From Treponema sp. (GTDB lineage Bacteria; Spirochaetota; Spirochaetia; Treponematales; Treponemataceae), in assembly GCA_017534445.1 (NCBI GenBank), contig JAFXWC010000015.1, positions 112,170 to 176,169 on the forward strand: a stretch of DNA of 64,000 bases, in the 5' to 3' direction. Made by a program: the position numbers and the translations under genes. The notes beneath the pieces are model-generated. The model saw only the letters and a list, made by a program, of their open reading frames with translations, had not been told where the DNA came from and searched no databases. Of the stretch, positions 54,001 through 62,187 are shown one piece after another (position 1 is the first letter of the stretch; each line of letters starts with the position of its first letter).

Positions 54001-54427
54001 TGGAGGAAATGAGGGGAAGGTCTTCCCCTCGCTCCCAAGCCAAGTCGTTCCACGAATCGCCCCTGCAAGCAGTGCCGATTCTCTCCGCTTAGTTGGCTTG
54101 TCCGCTACCCCTTCTGCGGGCTCAAGCGTCGCCCGCAACGCCTGCTTTATTACACAAGAAATTCACTGAGTTTATGATTATTTTTATGTTTATTTTGCAT
54201 GAGTTTTGCAAAATAAAAAAAGAAATACACCTTTCTGTTAAAACACTGCCTTTACTCTTTTTTCTTGTATTTTTAAGAATAATTACTATTATGTGGGTAT
54301 AGTCCTTAGTTGGTAAAAGTCGCTTTCATGGCGTCCGTTTCTTTGGAAGCATAGCCCCAGATGTTTTTTTTTGTATTTAAATACTTTACAGAATTAGATA
54401 TCCAATAACTAAAATACGAATAATTAA
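54001..54427. other. Gene-free stretch with a possible plus-strand small RNA
   Basis: The 532 bases from the fic start to the end of rloB hold no gene I can support. A 9-bp hairpin GAGGGGAAG / CTTCCCCTC is at 54011-54030 and the right fic-flanking repeat at 54091-54152. Near 54265-54292 TTGTAT, 16 bp, TATTAT could be a plus-strand promoter; the roughly 80 bases after it end in a run of nine T residues (54364-54372) after GCATAGCCCCAGATG. Weak pairing only (GCTTTC / GGAAGC). A tRNA-like AGTTGGTAAAAG is present, but no T-arm. Confidence 0.3.
54091..54152. repeat. Direct repeat, right copy flanking fic
   Basis: Same orientation as 52697-52759. Core begins CTACCCCTTCTGCGGGCTC and ends with CCTGCTTTATTA; shares the TGCGGGC / GCCCGCA hairpin. 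The pair encloses the fic gene and its upstream palindromes. Confidence 0.7.
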
Positions 54428-55336
54428 CTATGAAGCATTAAGAAGCTCCTGCAGCAAAAGACCTACATTACTACCTAATGTATTCTCTAATTGCTCGATG
54501 TTTTCACAAAAAATCTTTTCATTATTGATTGCATCTTGTATATGATTCATAAAAAAATCTGTATCAAACTTTTCTTTTGAATATGCTCCTAATAGTTTTC
54601 GTAATTCTGAGTGTAAATAATTATCTTCATCAGTAAATAATTTATTCTTATCCAAAGAGTCTATGCTTGGGCTGTGTAATAATAAGAAAAATTCAAACCG
54701 AGGATTTGTGATATAAAATTTGACATTATTGTCTCTACAGAGAGTTAAGACATCATTGAATTGCTTAAAACTATCAGGATCTCTATCAACCACAAGACAA
54801 ATCTTGTCATCATCATCAAGGTTCAATGTTTGTTCTTCAATTTTTTGATGGATATAGGATTCTATTATTTTTGTAAAGGTTGACCAAATTTTAAAATGCT
54901 GAATAACATTCTTGACTTCTTGATCTATATCTTTAATATATTCGTTAAGTTTGTTTTTAGGATAAAAACGCATTAATTCAGAAAATACAACTTTATCAAA
55001 GCCTGAATTAGCAATATTAAAACTATCATCACTATAAATTGTATCTACGATACAATCAATAAAAGTTTTATATGTAATGTGATTTGCTGATTCAGTTTTC
55101 TTTCTCAGAAATTCCTCTAGAAGTTTCAAAGGATTACTCCAATGTTCTTCAGAAATAGTTCTAACCATTGGAACTAGTTGGATAAGAGAAGATATGCCTA
55201 TTTTTTCTTTATTATTATTTACTGCATCAAAATATAATGGTTCTGTTTTTTCCCCTTCCATAATTAAAATATATTTTGATAGTCGTACTTTATTTTGTGA
55301 AGCAGAGCGTTCTCCAAATTTTTTTATCTCTCTCAT
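54428..55336 (-). CDS. rloB: RloB-family protein (AbiLii-like, Toprim-type)
   Basis: 302 residues. RloB family markers: MEGEKTEPLYFDAV (about 26-39, acidic metal site), CLVVDRDPDSFKQF (about 180-193) and TNPRFEFFLLLH (about 211-222). The fold is a predicted Toprim-like nuclease. The start overlaps the RloA stop by 4 bases (ATGA type), so it is strictly coupled to it. rlo genes were named for their occurrence in Campylobacter type I restriction loci, as here. The RloA/RloB pair also resembles the AbiL phage-defence system; equivalence is inferred. Confidence 0.82.
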   Translation of the reverse strand: MREIKKFGERSASQNKVRLSKYILIMEGEKTEPLYFDAVNNNKEKIGISSLIQLVPMVRTISEEHWSNPLKLLEEFLRKKTESANHITYKTFIDCIVDTIYSDDSFNIANSGFDKVVFSELMRFYPKNKLNEYIKDIDQEVKNVIQHFKIWSTFTKIIESYIHQKIEEQTLNLDDDDKICLVVDRDPDSFKQFNDVLTLCRDNNVKFYITNPRFEFFLLLHSPSIDSLDKNKLFTDEDNYLHSELRKLLGAYSKEKFDTDFFMNHIQDAINNEKIFCENIEQLENTLGSNVGLLLQELLNAS

Positions 55337-56742
55337 AAGTCATCCTCGACTGGATATACGGTAGTAAAGATAGGAACTCCTTTATAACGTCCTTCCAAAT
55401 ATGCTTTATCAATCTTTCGATCAAATCTTTCATTATATTCTTCAAGTGAATACAAATCACTTTCCCCGTTTTTATCTTTGTTTACAAACCAAATTTCATC
55501 CCTTCGTAATAAATCAAAATCCAATAACCGAGATTCATGTGTAGTTACAATTAATTGAATATTACGATTTTTACAAATCTGTAAATACGTTTTTACGAAT
55601 TGATATGTTAAACATGGATGAAGTCTTCTGTCTAATTCATCAATGACAAATGTTTTGTCATTTTTATCAAGAAGCAATTGAATTAATTCAAATAATCTTG
55701 CCGTTCCATCTGATTCGTTTGAGATTTTAAAATCTACAGATTGATCAAAGAAATTATGCTCAAATAAAATAGAATACGCTTCAACTGTCGAATTTGGTGT
55801 AATATGTAATAAGAAAATATCTTCATTATTTCGAATAATAGCTCCCATTTCTGATTTTTTTGATTTTATATCAGAATTTATAGCGAGTGTTTTGTTCATT
55901 AGATCTATACCCTTTAATATTTCATTTCGAATAAAAGAAGGTAATTGTTCAATTAGTTTCTTTGCATCAATAGGTGCTTTCTTTAATTTATTAATTCCTG
56001 TTCCAAAAGAATTTAGAAGATTTGAAAATCTTAAAAAATTATCTTCATCAAGTAAAAAAGCAGCATCTGTAGGTAATGGGTTATCCGGAAAATTTATACT
56101 TAGTTTATTTACTATCCAATCAAATATCTTTTGTATTATCACAGCATCTGGGTATTTCTTATAAAGTCCGGTGGTATTTTTATTTAAGGTTGATAAAAGT
56201 AAACTATTGCTTCCCTCAAGACCATCAGCATACACTTGTAGAACTTCAAGCTTTTTTAAGATCCCATCAAAATGATAATTTGAACTTTTATTTTGCTTTT
56301 CGAATAAAACAATTTCTTTATCTTTTCTTAAATTAACAAGCCATTCTGAGTGTAAAATACCTTTATTTAATTCATATTCAAAACCATAAGAATAGTTTTG
56401 ATTATCAATTAATATTTCTAACTCAAAATAACTAACCTTATCCTTATTTGCGGAATAAATTTTGCAATAATTTTCGGTAGCTCCTGTTGGTATATTTCCA
56501 GAACGAACTGTTTTTTGGATAAATTCAAGTGTTTTTATAACATTAGATTTTCCGGCCGCATTTGCTCCGAAAATAGCGGCGAATTTCAATATATTCTGAT
56601 CATTAATTTCAACAATATGATCTTTCTTACCTCGCGTTGAACCAGAAAGCATTGCAAATTCTTGAGAACGTTTTTCCTGTGTTTTAATATCTAGTTTTTC
56701 ATTAAATGAAAGAAAATTCTTCACATTAAATCTAATTAACAT
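55333..56742 (-). CDS. rloA: RloA-type AAA ATPase (AbiLi-like)
   Basis: 469 residues from ATG 56742 (MLIRFNVKNFLSFNE), with AAGAGG before it; an in-frame GTP-free extension to 56835 would run through the promoter. ABC/SMC-like ATPase: Walker A GANAAGKSN (about 51-59), signature region NESDGTARLFELIQLLL (about 372-388), Walker B TFVIDELDRRLHP (about 395) and a switch His in VTTHESRLLD (about 430). Probably senses phage DNA or a phage protein and drives the RloB nuclease. Strongly AT-rich codons. Confidence 0.85.
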   Translation of the reverse strand: MLIRFNVKNFLSFNEKLDIKTQEKRSQEFAMLSGSTRGKKDHIVEINDQNILKFAAIFGANAAGKSNVIKTLEFIQKTVRSGNIPTGATENYCKIYSANKDKVSYFELEILIDNQNYSYGFEYELNKGILHSEWLVNLRKDKEIVLFEKQNKSSNYHFDGILKKLEVLQVYADGLEGSNSLLLSTLNKNTTGLYKKYPDAVIIQKIFDWIVNKLSINFPDNPLPTDAAFLLDEDNFLRFSNLLNSFGTGINKLKKAPIDAKKLIEQLPSFIRNEILKGIDLMNKTLAINSDIKSKKSEMGAIIRNNEDIFLLHITPNSTVEAYSILFEHNFFDQSVDFKISNESDGTARLFELIQLLLDKNDKTFVIDELDRRLHPCLTYQFVKTYLQICKNRNIQLIVTTHESRLLDFDLLRRDEIWFVNKDKNGESDLYSLEEYNERFDRKIDKAYLEGRYKGVPIFTTVYPVEDDL

Positions 56743-56782
56743 AAAAACCTCTTGACAATGTGATTTTTTCGTATTTATACCG

Positions 56783-56811
56783 AGTATAATATAAATATCG
56801 GCAGAAGTAAA
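56783..56811 (-). promoter_or_regulatory. Promoter of rloAB
   Basis: Minus-strand TTTACT (56806-56811), 17-bp spacer, TATACT (56783-56788), inside an imperfect palindrome CCGATATTT...ACTCGG. Confidence 0.45.
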
Positions 56812-56908
56812 GATAAAAATAAGTGATTTTTTCACATTTAAGCATTGACGATTTTCTTAGAAGTATATATATTTTAATTGTGCCAATCACACTGAGGAAC
56901 GTTGTTCC

Positions 56909-56960
56909 AATAAAAAAGGACTAAAAGCAGCACCACCTGCAAATAGTCCTTAAAAAATTA
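56909..56960 (-). ncRNA. Structured RNA or terminator upstream of rloAB
   Basis: On the minus strand AAGGACTA (56944-56951) pairs with TAGTCCTT (56916-56923), enclosing an inner hairpin GCAG-GTGGTG-CTGC, and is followed by a T run (TTTTTTATT). About 35 bases upstream lies AAGGTATTGACTTTTT, nearly the same as the promoter segment of the small RNA at 50760 (AAGGTCATTGACTTTTT), but the -10 box is poor. Could be a small RNA, or a leader terminator. Confidence 0.4.
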
Positions 56961-57053
56961 TTTATAACTCTGAATGAGTCACAAAAAGTCAATACCTTAC
57001 AATAAAAGTTTGAGGAATTTGTGTCAAGGAGTCATTCGGAGAGGAGACAGCCT

Positions 57054-57260
57054 ATGATAAAAACAGGTGTACCTTATGGAAGTGATGTATCTGCAGGAAA
57101 ATACAGATGTGATGACTGTGGATACATTTATACAAATCAGTCTAAAACCTCTTTACCACCATGTCCGCGGATTAATCAAATTCCACATTATCGGCATTCT
57201 TGGACGATATTAAATGGACAAGGTGATGCAAAAATTGATCCATATCCTTATGGCCGATAA
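57054..57260 (+). CDS. Small zinc-ribbon-like protein
   Basis: 68 residues from ATG 57054 with AGAGGAGAC before it (a GTG at 57021 has none). YRCDDCGY (about 17-24) and PPCP (about 36-39) give three Cys of a half or full zinc ribbon; the C-terminus WTILNGQGDAKIDPYP is polar. It matches the style of small uncharacterised zinc-ribbon proteins, with no known function. It is on the plus strand with the RES-domain gene 112 bp downstream, opposite to the genes around it, and may be its partner. Confidence 0.65.
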   Translation: MIKTGVPYGSDVSAGKYRCDDCGYIYTNQSKTSLPPCPRINQIPHYRHSWTILNGQGDAKIDPYPYGR

Positions 57261-57371
57261 CTAATTTTTTAAGGATGGAAGATATAGACTCCTTGATATA
57301 TCTTGCGTCCCTAACATTTCAGTCTTTTCAGCATCAGAAAAAAAATGTTGCTATAGTTGAATGAGGAAATT

Positions 57372-58388
57372 ATGTTTTGTGAAGATTATTTCGAATTAAA
57401 ATTGCCAAAGCGAAAACTCCAGGAACTAAATGAAAGACTTACAGGTTGCGAATGTTGTAACTCTACTTATGATAGAGAAGATCATGAAACATACTTCTAT
57501 GAGCCACATGAATCCTTTTATGATTTGCTAGAAGATATAGGATTCACAGATGAACAAAAGGAAATAATTTATCAGAATATATCATGTCCAAATTGCGGAT
57601 GTGATTTAGATGCATATTCTGAAGTTACAGAAAATGAATACTTTCGAGAAGAAAGATATCATAAACAATTTATTGAAAAAATTGCAAATAATGCAGCAAC
57701 AAAAATAAAAGAGTTTTATAATTATCTTATTAAATATCCATATTTAGGTTGTAAGCACTCTGTTGGAAAACAAATTATTAGAGGAATTGATTCTTTAGAG
57801 AAAATTAATTTTACAAACCAAGTATTCTACAGAGCAAGAGAACCTAAAGATTCTAGAATATTTGATAATAATGATATGTTACCCCCGAATCCTCAAGATG
57901 TGCCAATTTCTGAAGGACGTTTTAATCATTTTGGACAAGGTCATTGGTATCTGGGAGATTCCATTGATTTGTGTGGAGCTGAATGTTCTCATAAAAAGAA
58001 TTGTGTTCTGTGGTTTCAAAAAGTAGAAATTGAACAGGCAACTGATATTTTGGATTTAGCCAAAGATTATATTTATAATTATTTTAATCCTGATAATACA
58101 GATGGTTATTCTCTTCCGATAGCTGTAGCTGCATTGCTATGGTCGGGGATTCTTACAAAGGAACAGCAAATAAAAGGTTTTTGGAAACCAGAATATTTTA
58201 TTACACGATATATTGCTGATATTTGTAAGGAAAAAGGAATAAATGGCATTATCTATCCTAGTTCGTTATATTCATCAGGAAGAAATCTTGTCATTTTTGA
58301 TATAAATAAAATCAAATTCAAGTTTGATGGGAAACCCGAGCTAAAAGAATATAAATATGATGATGGATTGGATGATTTAGAATTTTAA
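57372..58388 (+). CDS. RES-domain protein (NAD-targeting toxin family)
   Basis: 338 residues from ATG 57372, with GAGGAAAT before it (TTG at 57357 is in frame). The N-terminal 120 residues contain CECCNSTYDRED and CPNCGCD, two Cys pairs that could form a zinc site, in a HEPN-like helical part. The C-terminal RES domain shows FYRAREP (about 154, Arg), PISEGRFNHFGQGHWYLGD (about 175-193, Glu and Arg) and a conserved Ser in YPSSLYSSGRNLVIFD. RES toxins degrade NAD and are usually silenced by an Xre antitoxin; none is adjacent here. Confidence 0.8.
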   Translation: MFCEDYFELKLPKRKLQELNERLTGCECCNSTYDREDHETYFYEPHESFYDLLEDIGFTDEQKEIIYQNISCPNCGCDLDAYSEVTENEYFREERYHKQFIEKIANNAATKIKEFYNYLIKYPYLGCKHSVGKQIIRGIDSLEKINFTNQVFYRAREPKDSRIFDNNDMLPPNPQDVPISEGRFNHFGQGHWYLGDSIDLCGAECSHKKNCVLWFQKVEIEQATDILDLAKDYIYNYFNPDNTDGYSLPIAVAALLWSGILTKEQQIKGFWKPEYFITRYIADICKEKGINGIIYPSSLYSSGRNLVIFDINKIKFKFDGKPELKEYKYDDGLDDLEF

Positions 58389-58401
58389 ATACCAATCTTA
58401 C

Positions 58402-59730
58402 TTATTTGTACTGTGAAAAATATTCATCAAGCAAATCCTTTCTTAAAAAATATGTATATAAAATTTGCATTAAAAATTCTGGTTTTCCATGGGTAAGAAA
58501 AGGGATTTCGGAATCATCAATTTTGAAAGTCTTTTGTCTCTTTAAAACTTTTCCTTTTATCTTTATATTATAAAGACGCTTATCATATTCATCATAGGTA
58601 TAAAAAATTATTTCATGATCAATATGTTCAATGTAAAAATCATTATTTTTTTTGAAAAATTTAAGATGTACTGCTTGTGTCATAATATAATCATCAAATG
58701 TATCAAAATCATATTTTAATTCTTCAAAAGTAATTTCTTGTCCGACAGGATTAATCCATAAAGAATCTGAATCCAATGAAACAAGTTTTGTGGGAATTAA
58801 GTCGTTTAATTCAATGTCAAAAAGTCTTCCGAATTCTACAGCTTCTAAAGCCATATCAGTTGAAATTTTCCCGGTATATGGTTCTGATAAAGTTGGTTTA
58901 AATGAAATCTGTTTTATAATTCCTACATTGTACAATTCAATGAATTTTTTAAATAATTGATTATCTATTTTTCTTGAAAGTGGTAATGTAATATTTAATG
59001 ATTTATTAAATATTCTACACTCAAGATGTTCTGTACAAATAGGTTCGAAGTCATTTGTTAAAGTTATAAGCCCATATTTTGTGAAATTCTTGTCGCCAAG
59101 AAGCGATGTATTATGATTTTCAAAATATAGAAAAAGAGGAGATTCTTTTATATTTCTATCTTTCAAATTTAGATATTCGAAACAGAAAAAGCTATATATA
59201 ACCTCAAATACACAATAATAGCAATAATTTGCTTTAAAGAAATGATTATCAATTATCCAATTTTCCAAATTATCAAAAATACAACTCTTTTTAGCCTCTG
59301 AAGAAAAATAATCAAAAAAATCATTTAGATTAGATTTTGAGAACATATCTTTTGCTTTATTTATTATTTTATTTTCAGTAGATATCATGGAATTATAATA
59401 AAGACTATCGGAATCATTCCATTCTCTGTTTATTTTCAAACATTTTATTTCATTATTTATTGTGTCCAAATGTTGTACAGCTTTAGAAATCATTATCTGA
59501 AAATAAAAACGTAGTGATAATGAAAAGTATCGTAACAAACCTGATTGCTTATTATTTTTTATAATATCAAGAACATTAAGAATATATTCGTTTTTTAAGT
59601 TGTACTCACCTAAGAGAAAACCAAAACTATATTTAGAAGATGAAATTTCATCTAAAATATTCAAACTGAAGTTTTCTTCCTCATTTCGTATTTCTTCAAG
59701 TGTTGAAAATAATTTTTTTAATTCATCCAT
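58402..59730 (-). CDS. Unknown 442-aa protein paired with the RloC-like ATPase
   Basis: No family recognised. 442 residues with AGGAT before the ATG. The first 200 residues are helical, with two aromatic-rich segments (YCYYCVFEVIYSFFCFEYL near 170-190 could be a buried helix pair). The rest looks like mixed alpha/beta with many acidic residues. It starts 70 bases after the RloC-like gene on the same strand, so it is probably the second gene of that unit, and it is convergent with the RES gene 14 bases away. Extremely AT-rich. A partner, sensor or immunity factor for the nuclease is possible but unsupported. Confidence 0.6.
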   Translation of the reverse strand: MDELKKLFSTLEEIRNEEENFSLNILDEISSSKYSFGFLLGEYNLKNEYILNVLDIIKNNKQSGLLRYFSLSLRFYFQIMISKAVQHLDTINNEIKCLKINREWNDSDSLYYNSMISTENKIINKAKDMFSKSNLNDFFDYFSSEAKKSCIFDNLENWIIDNHFFKANYCYYCVFEVIYSFFCFEYLNLKDRNIKESPLFLYFENHNTSLLGDKNFTKYGLITLTNDFEPICTEHLECRIFNKSLNITLPLSRKIDNQLFKKFIELYNVGIIKQISFKPTLSEPYTGKISTDMALEAVEFGRLFDIELNDLIPTKLVSLDSDSLWINPVGQEITFEELKYDFDTFDDYIMTQAVHLKFFKKNNDFYIEHIDHEIIFYTYDEYDKRLYNIKIKGKVLKRQKTFKIDDSEIPFLTHGKPEFLMQILYTYFLRKDLLDEYFSQYK

Positions 59731-59800
59731 AATTTTATCCTACTAAGAATGGAATATACATTGTGATTTCTATTGTTATATTCCTAATTATTTATTTCTC

Positions 59801-62152
59801 TTATAAAGGTAAAGTTGCACACCATTCTTTGATTCTATTCTCTGCATCTGTAATTTCATGTAAATGTTTAGAGATATGAACAGGATTCAATAAATATAAG
59901 AAACAGAGAATATCTTTTGCAATTCGATTTTTCTCATCTGTTGAAATACCATTACAAAAATCTTCCAAAGATTTTACCTTTTCTTCGGAATGACTTTCTC
60001 CATTAAGCAGTATTCGATACATTAAATTTGAAAAATATTCTTGCTGTTTTTTATTTTTGATTTGTGACAAAATTTCTTCATCAAAGGAAATTGCATCGAT
60101 ACCAACTTTATAATTAAAAGTTGAGTAAGCCTCAACTACTCGACGAATTGTATTTCCAATATATAGTTCAATTTCAGAATTTTCAGTAGGAGATATTGCG
60201 AAATTATAAATCGTTCCAAGTAGTTTTGAATATTCATTGGATTTGTTGAATCCGAAATCCTTGATACCTGTTAGAGAAAGTTCAAAAATATTGTAAAGAC
60301 AGTTTTTTTTGGCATTTAATTCTTGAGCAATTTTCTCAATATCATAAAAAGCCATCAAGTCATGTGTCATAATCAGAACTTTTGTATCAGGATTTCCGGA
60401 AACAAAATGTTGCAACTCATATTTTAATAAAGATAAAACTCCAACTCGATTTTCTTTATCGAAACTAGAAACTGGATCATCTATTATGAGCAAATTTGCA
60501 TCGGAATATATTTTGGCTTCTTCTTTACCTGAAAATAATTCTGTAAAATAATAACATAACGCCATTATGTTTCTTTCACCACAAGAAATTTGATTAGGTT
60601 TTACTGGTAATCCACAAGATTTTATTTGATAAATGCCATCATGTGATTCAATTGTTAGCTTATTTTTTGAAAAAAAGACATATTGTAATAAATAATTAAT
60701 ATGCTCTTGAGCTATTTTTATACTTTTCTTTTGCTCATTTAAGTTTGCCAATTCCAATTTTATTGCAGATTTTTCACTTTCTAGAGTAGAAAATTTTGTC
60801 TTTTCTTTTTCTTGCTTTACAAGTTGTTCTTTATATTTTGAATAGTTTTCTGATATTTGTTTATTTGCAATTTGTGAATTCAGATTTAGTAATTCTTTTT
60901 TTAGATTATTCTTATTATTTACGAGATTATTAAATTCTTTTCTTTTTTCTTCAAGTTTTTCTAAAGCTTTATTTAATGGTTTTATAGCATCCTCAATGTA
61001 AATGTTGTAATCTTTTTCAGAAAACTCCTGATATACATTATTTTTTCTGTCATCTATAAGCTTGTTATAATTCTGAATAATTTTATTTATTTTATTAAGT
61101 TCCAATTGAACTGCTTGTGTCACTGATTGTTCTATTTGATTATAAGGAGTTAGATCAAAATTTAGATTTTTAATCTTTACAGTATCTAATTCGTTTTGAT
61201 AATCTTCGACTTCTTTATTTAAAACTTTTTTAAACTCCTCCATCAAATTTGATTTATAATTTTTATCTATTTCCTGATAACAATAAGGGCAAAAATCTGA
61301 GTTTTCATTAGAAAAGTATGATTTTGCTTTTGTTAGTAAATCCTGTCCATTTTTTTCGATAAATAAAAAAATACGTTTTTCTCGATCTGTTAATTCCGTT
61401 TGTTCAATCTTTCTTGTTAATAAAGTTTTTGCCTTTGAATCTATTTCCTCAAAACAAAATAATTCAACTTCTTGAGTAATTTCCGTAGAATCACTTGTGA
61501 CAGAATCAAACAGTTTTTTCTTTTCAGTATAATCTAGCATTAGTTCTTCAAGTTCTTTTTCTGTATTATATTGATTCATTATATTTGTTATTGTTGTTTG
61601 ACTAACAGATGAATTTACTCTTGCGGCTTTTAAAACTCTTTCTTTTCCTGCCCATCCATTATCTCTCTTCAACTCAGAAATACATTGATTTAGAAAATAT
61701 GCTGGTGAGCTAGAATTTGATGCATCAAGGAAGTCTGTGATAATACGGTTTTGATTTTCAATTTCTGCAATTTTGGTATTTAAGCGCTTTTCTGTTTCAT
61801 TAATTTGGTTGTCAATATCAACTTGTTTACCAAACATTACAATAGAATCGATACCATCTTCTTTAATTTTGATATTTGAATCTATAAATTTTTCATTAAA
61901 TACATGGATATTTTTTTTATCATCTTCTAAAAGTGGACACCCATCAAATGTTATTTCATTAAGATAGGAAAAATCTTCATTTTCATTATTTTTTAAACAA
62001 GAAAAAGCATCACTTATGGTAGATTTTCCCGACCCATTTTTTCCATATAAAAGAGATAATCTTATTTTATCAGTATTCCAAAAACAGAGATCTACAGGAT
62101 TAGCAGAAAACTTTCTTCCTTGAAGTTTGATACCTTTTAAATTAGAAACCAT
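59801..62152 (-). CDS. RloC/PrrC-like anticodon nuclease ATPase
   Basis: 783 residues. ABC/SMC-type ATPase (AAA_13): Walker A GKNGSGKS (37-44), signature ISCGERN, Walker B LLIIDDPVSSFD and switch His in TMTHD-like IMTHDLMAFYD. A long coiled coil in the middle carries CPYC at residues 288-291, a zinc-hook as in RloC. The C-terminal third has Arg670-x-x-x-Glu674 (IRRVVEAYS) and His721 (NGESHSEE), matching the Arg-Glu-His triad of PrrC/RloC tRNA anticodon nucleases. Such enzymes cut tRNA when phage attack a type I restriction system, so its place between hsdS and hsdR is apt. Very AT-rich. Confidence 0.82.
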   Translation of the reverse strand: MVSNLKGIKLQGRKFSANPVDLCFWNTDKIRLSLLYGKNGSGKSTISDAFSCLKNNENEDFSYLNEITFDGCPLLEDDKKNIHVFNEKFIDSNIKIKEDGIDSIVMFGKQVDIDNQINETEKRLNTKIAEIENQNRIITDFLDASNSSSPAYFLNQCISELKRDNGWAGKERVLKAARVNSSVSQTTITNIMNQYNTEKELEELMLDYTEKKKLFDSVTSDSTEITQEVELFCFEEIDSKAKTLLTRKIEQTELTDREKRIFLFIEKNGQDLLTKAKSYFSNENSDFCPYCYQEIDKNYKSNLMEEFKKVLNKEVEDYQNELDTVKIKNLNFDLTPYNQIEQSVTQAVQLELNKINKIIQNYNKLIDDRKNNVYQEFSEKDYNIYIEDAIKPLNKALEKLEEKRKEFNNLVNNKNNLKKELLNLNSQIANKQISENYSKYKEQLVKQEKEKTKFSTLESEKSAIKLELANLNEQKKSIKIAQEHINYLLQYVFFSKNKLTIESHDGIYQIKSCGLPVKPNQISCGERNIMALCYYFTELFSGKEEAKIYSDANLLIIDDPVSSFDKENRVGVLSLLKYELQHFVSGNPDTKVLIMTHDLMAFYDIEKIAQELNAKKNCLYNIFELSLTGIKDFGFNKSNEYSKLLGTIYNFAISPTENSEIELYIGNTIRRVVEAYSTFNYKVGIDAISFDEEILSQIKNKKQQEYFSNLMYRILLNGESHSEEKVKSLEDFCNGISTDEKNRIAKDILCFLYLLNPVHISKHLHEITDAENRIKEWCATLPL

Positions 62153-62187
62153 ATTATTGCACCACCTTTTTTAATTATATATATTTA

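Noticed and set aside
54093..54302. 69-residue open frame on the plus strand
   Set aside because: Starts inside a GC-rich repeat, has no ribosome site, and its composition is what an AT-rich spacer gives.
54295..54362. tRNA-like stretch with AGTTGGTAAAAG and ATAGCCCCA
   Set aside because: No T-arm sequence, acceptor pairing with two mismatches, and no acceptable anticodon loop. Kept only as possible non-coding RNA.
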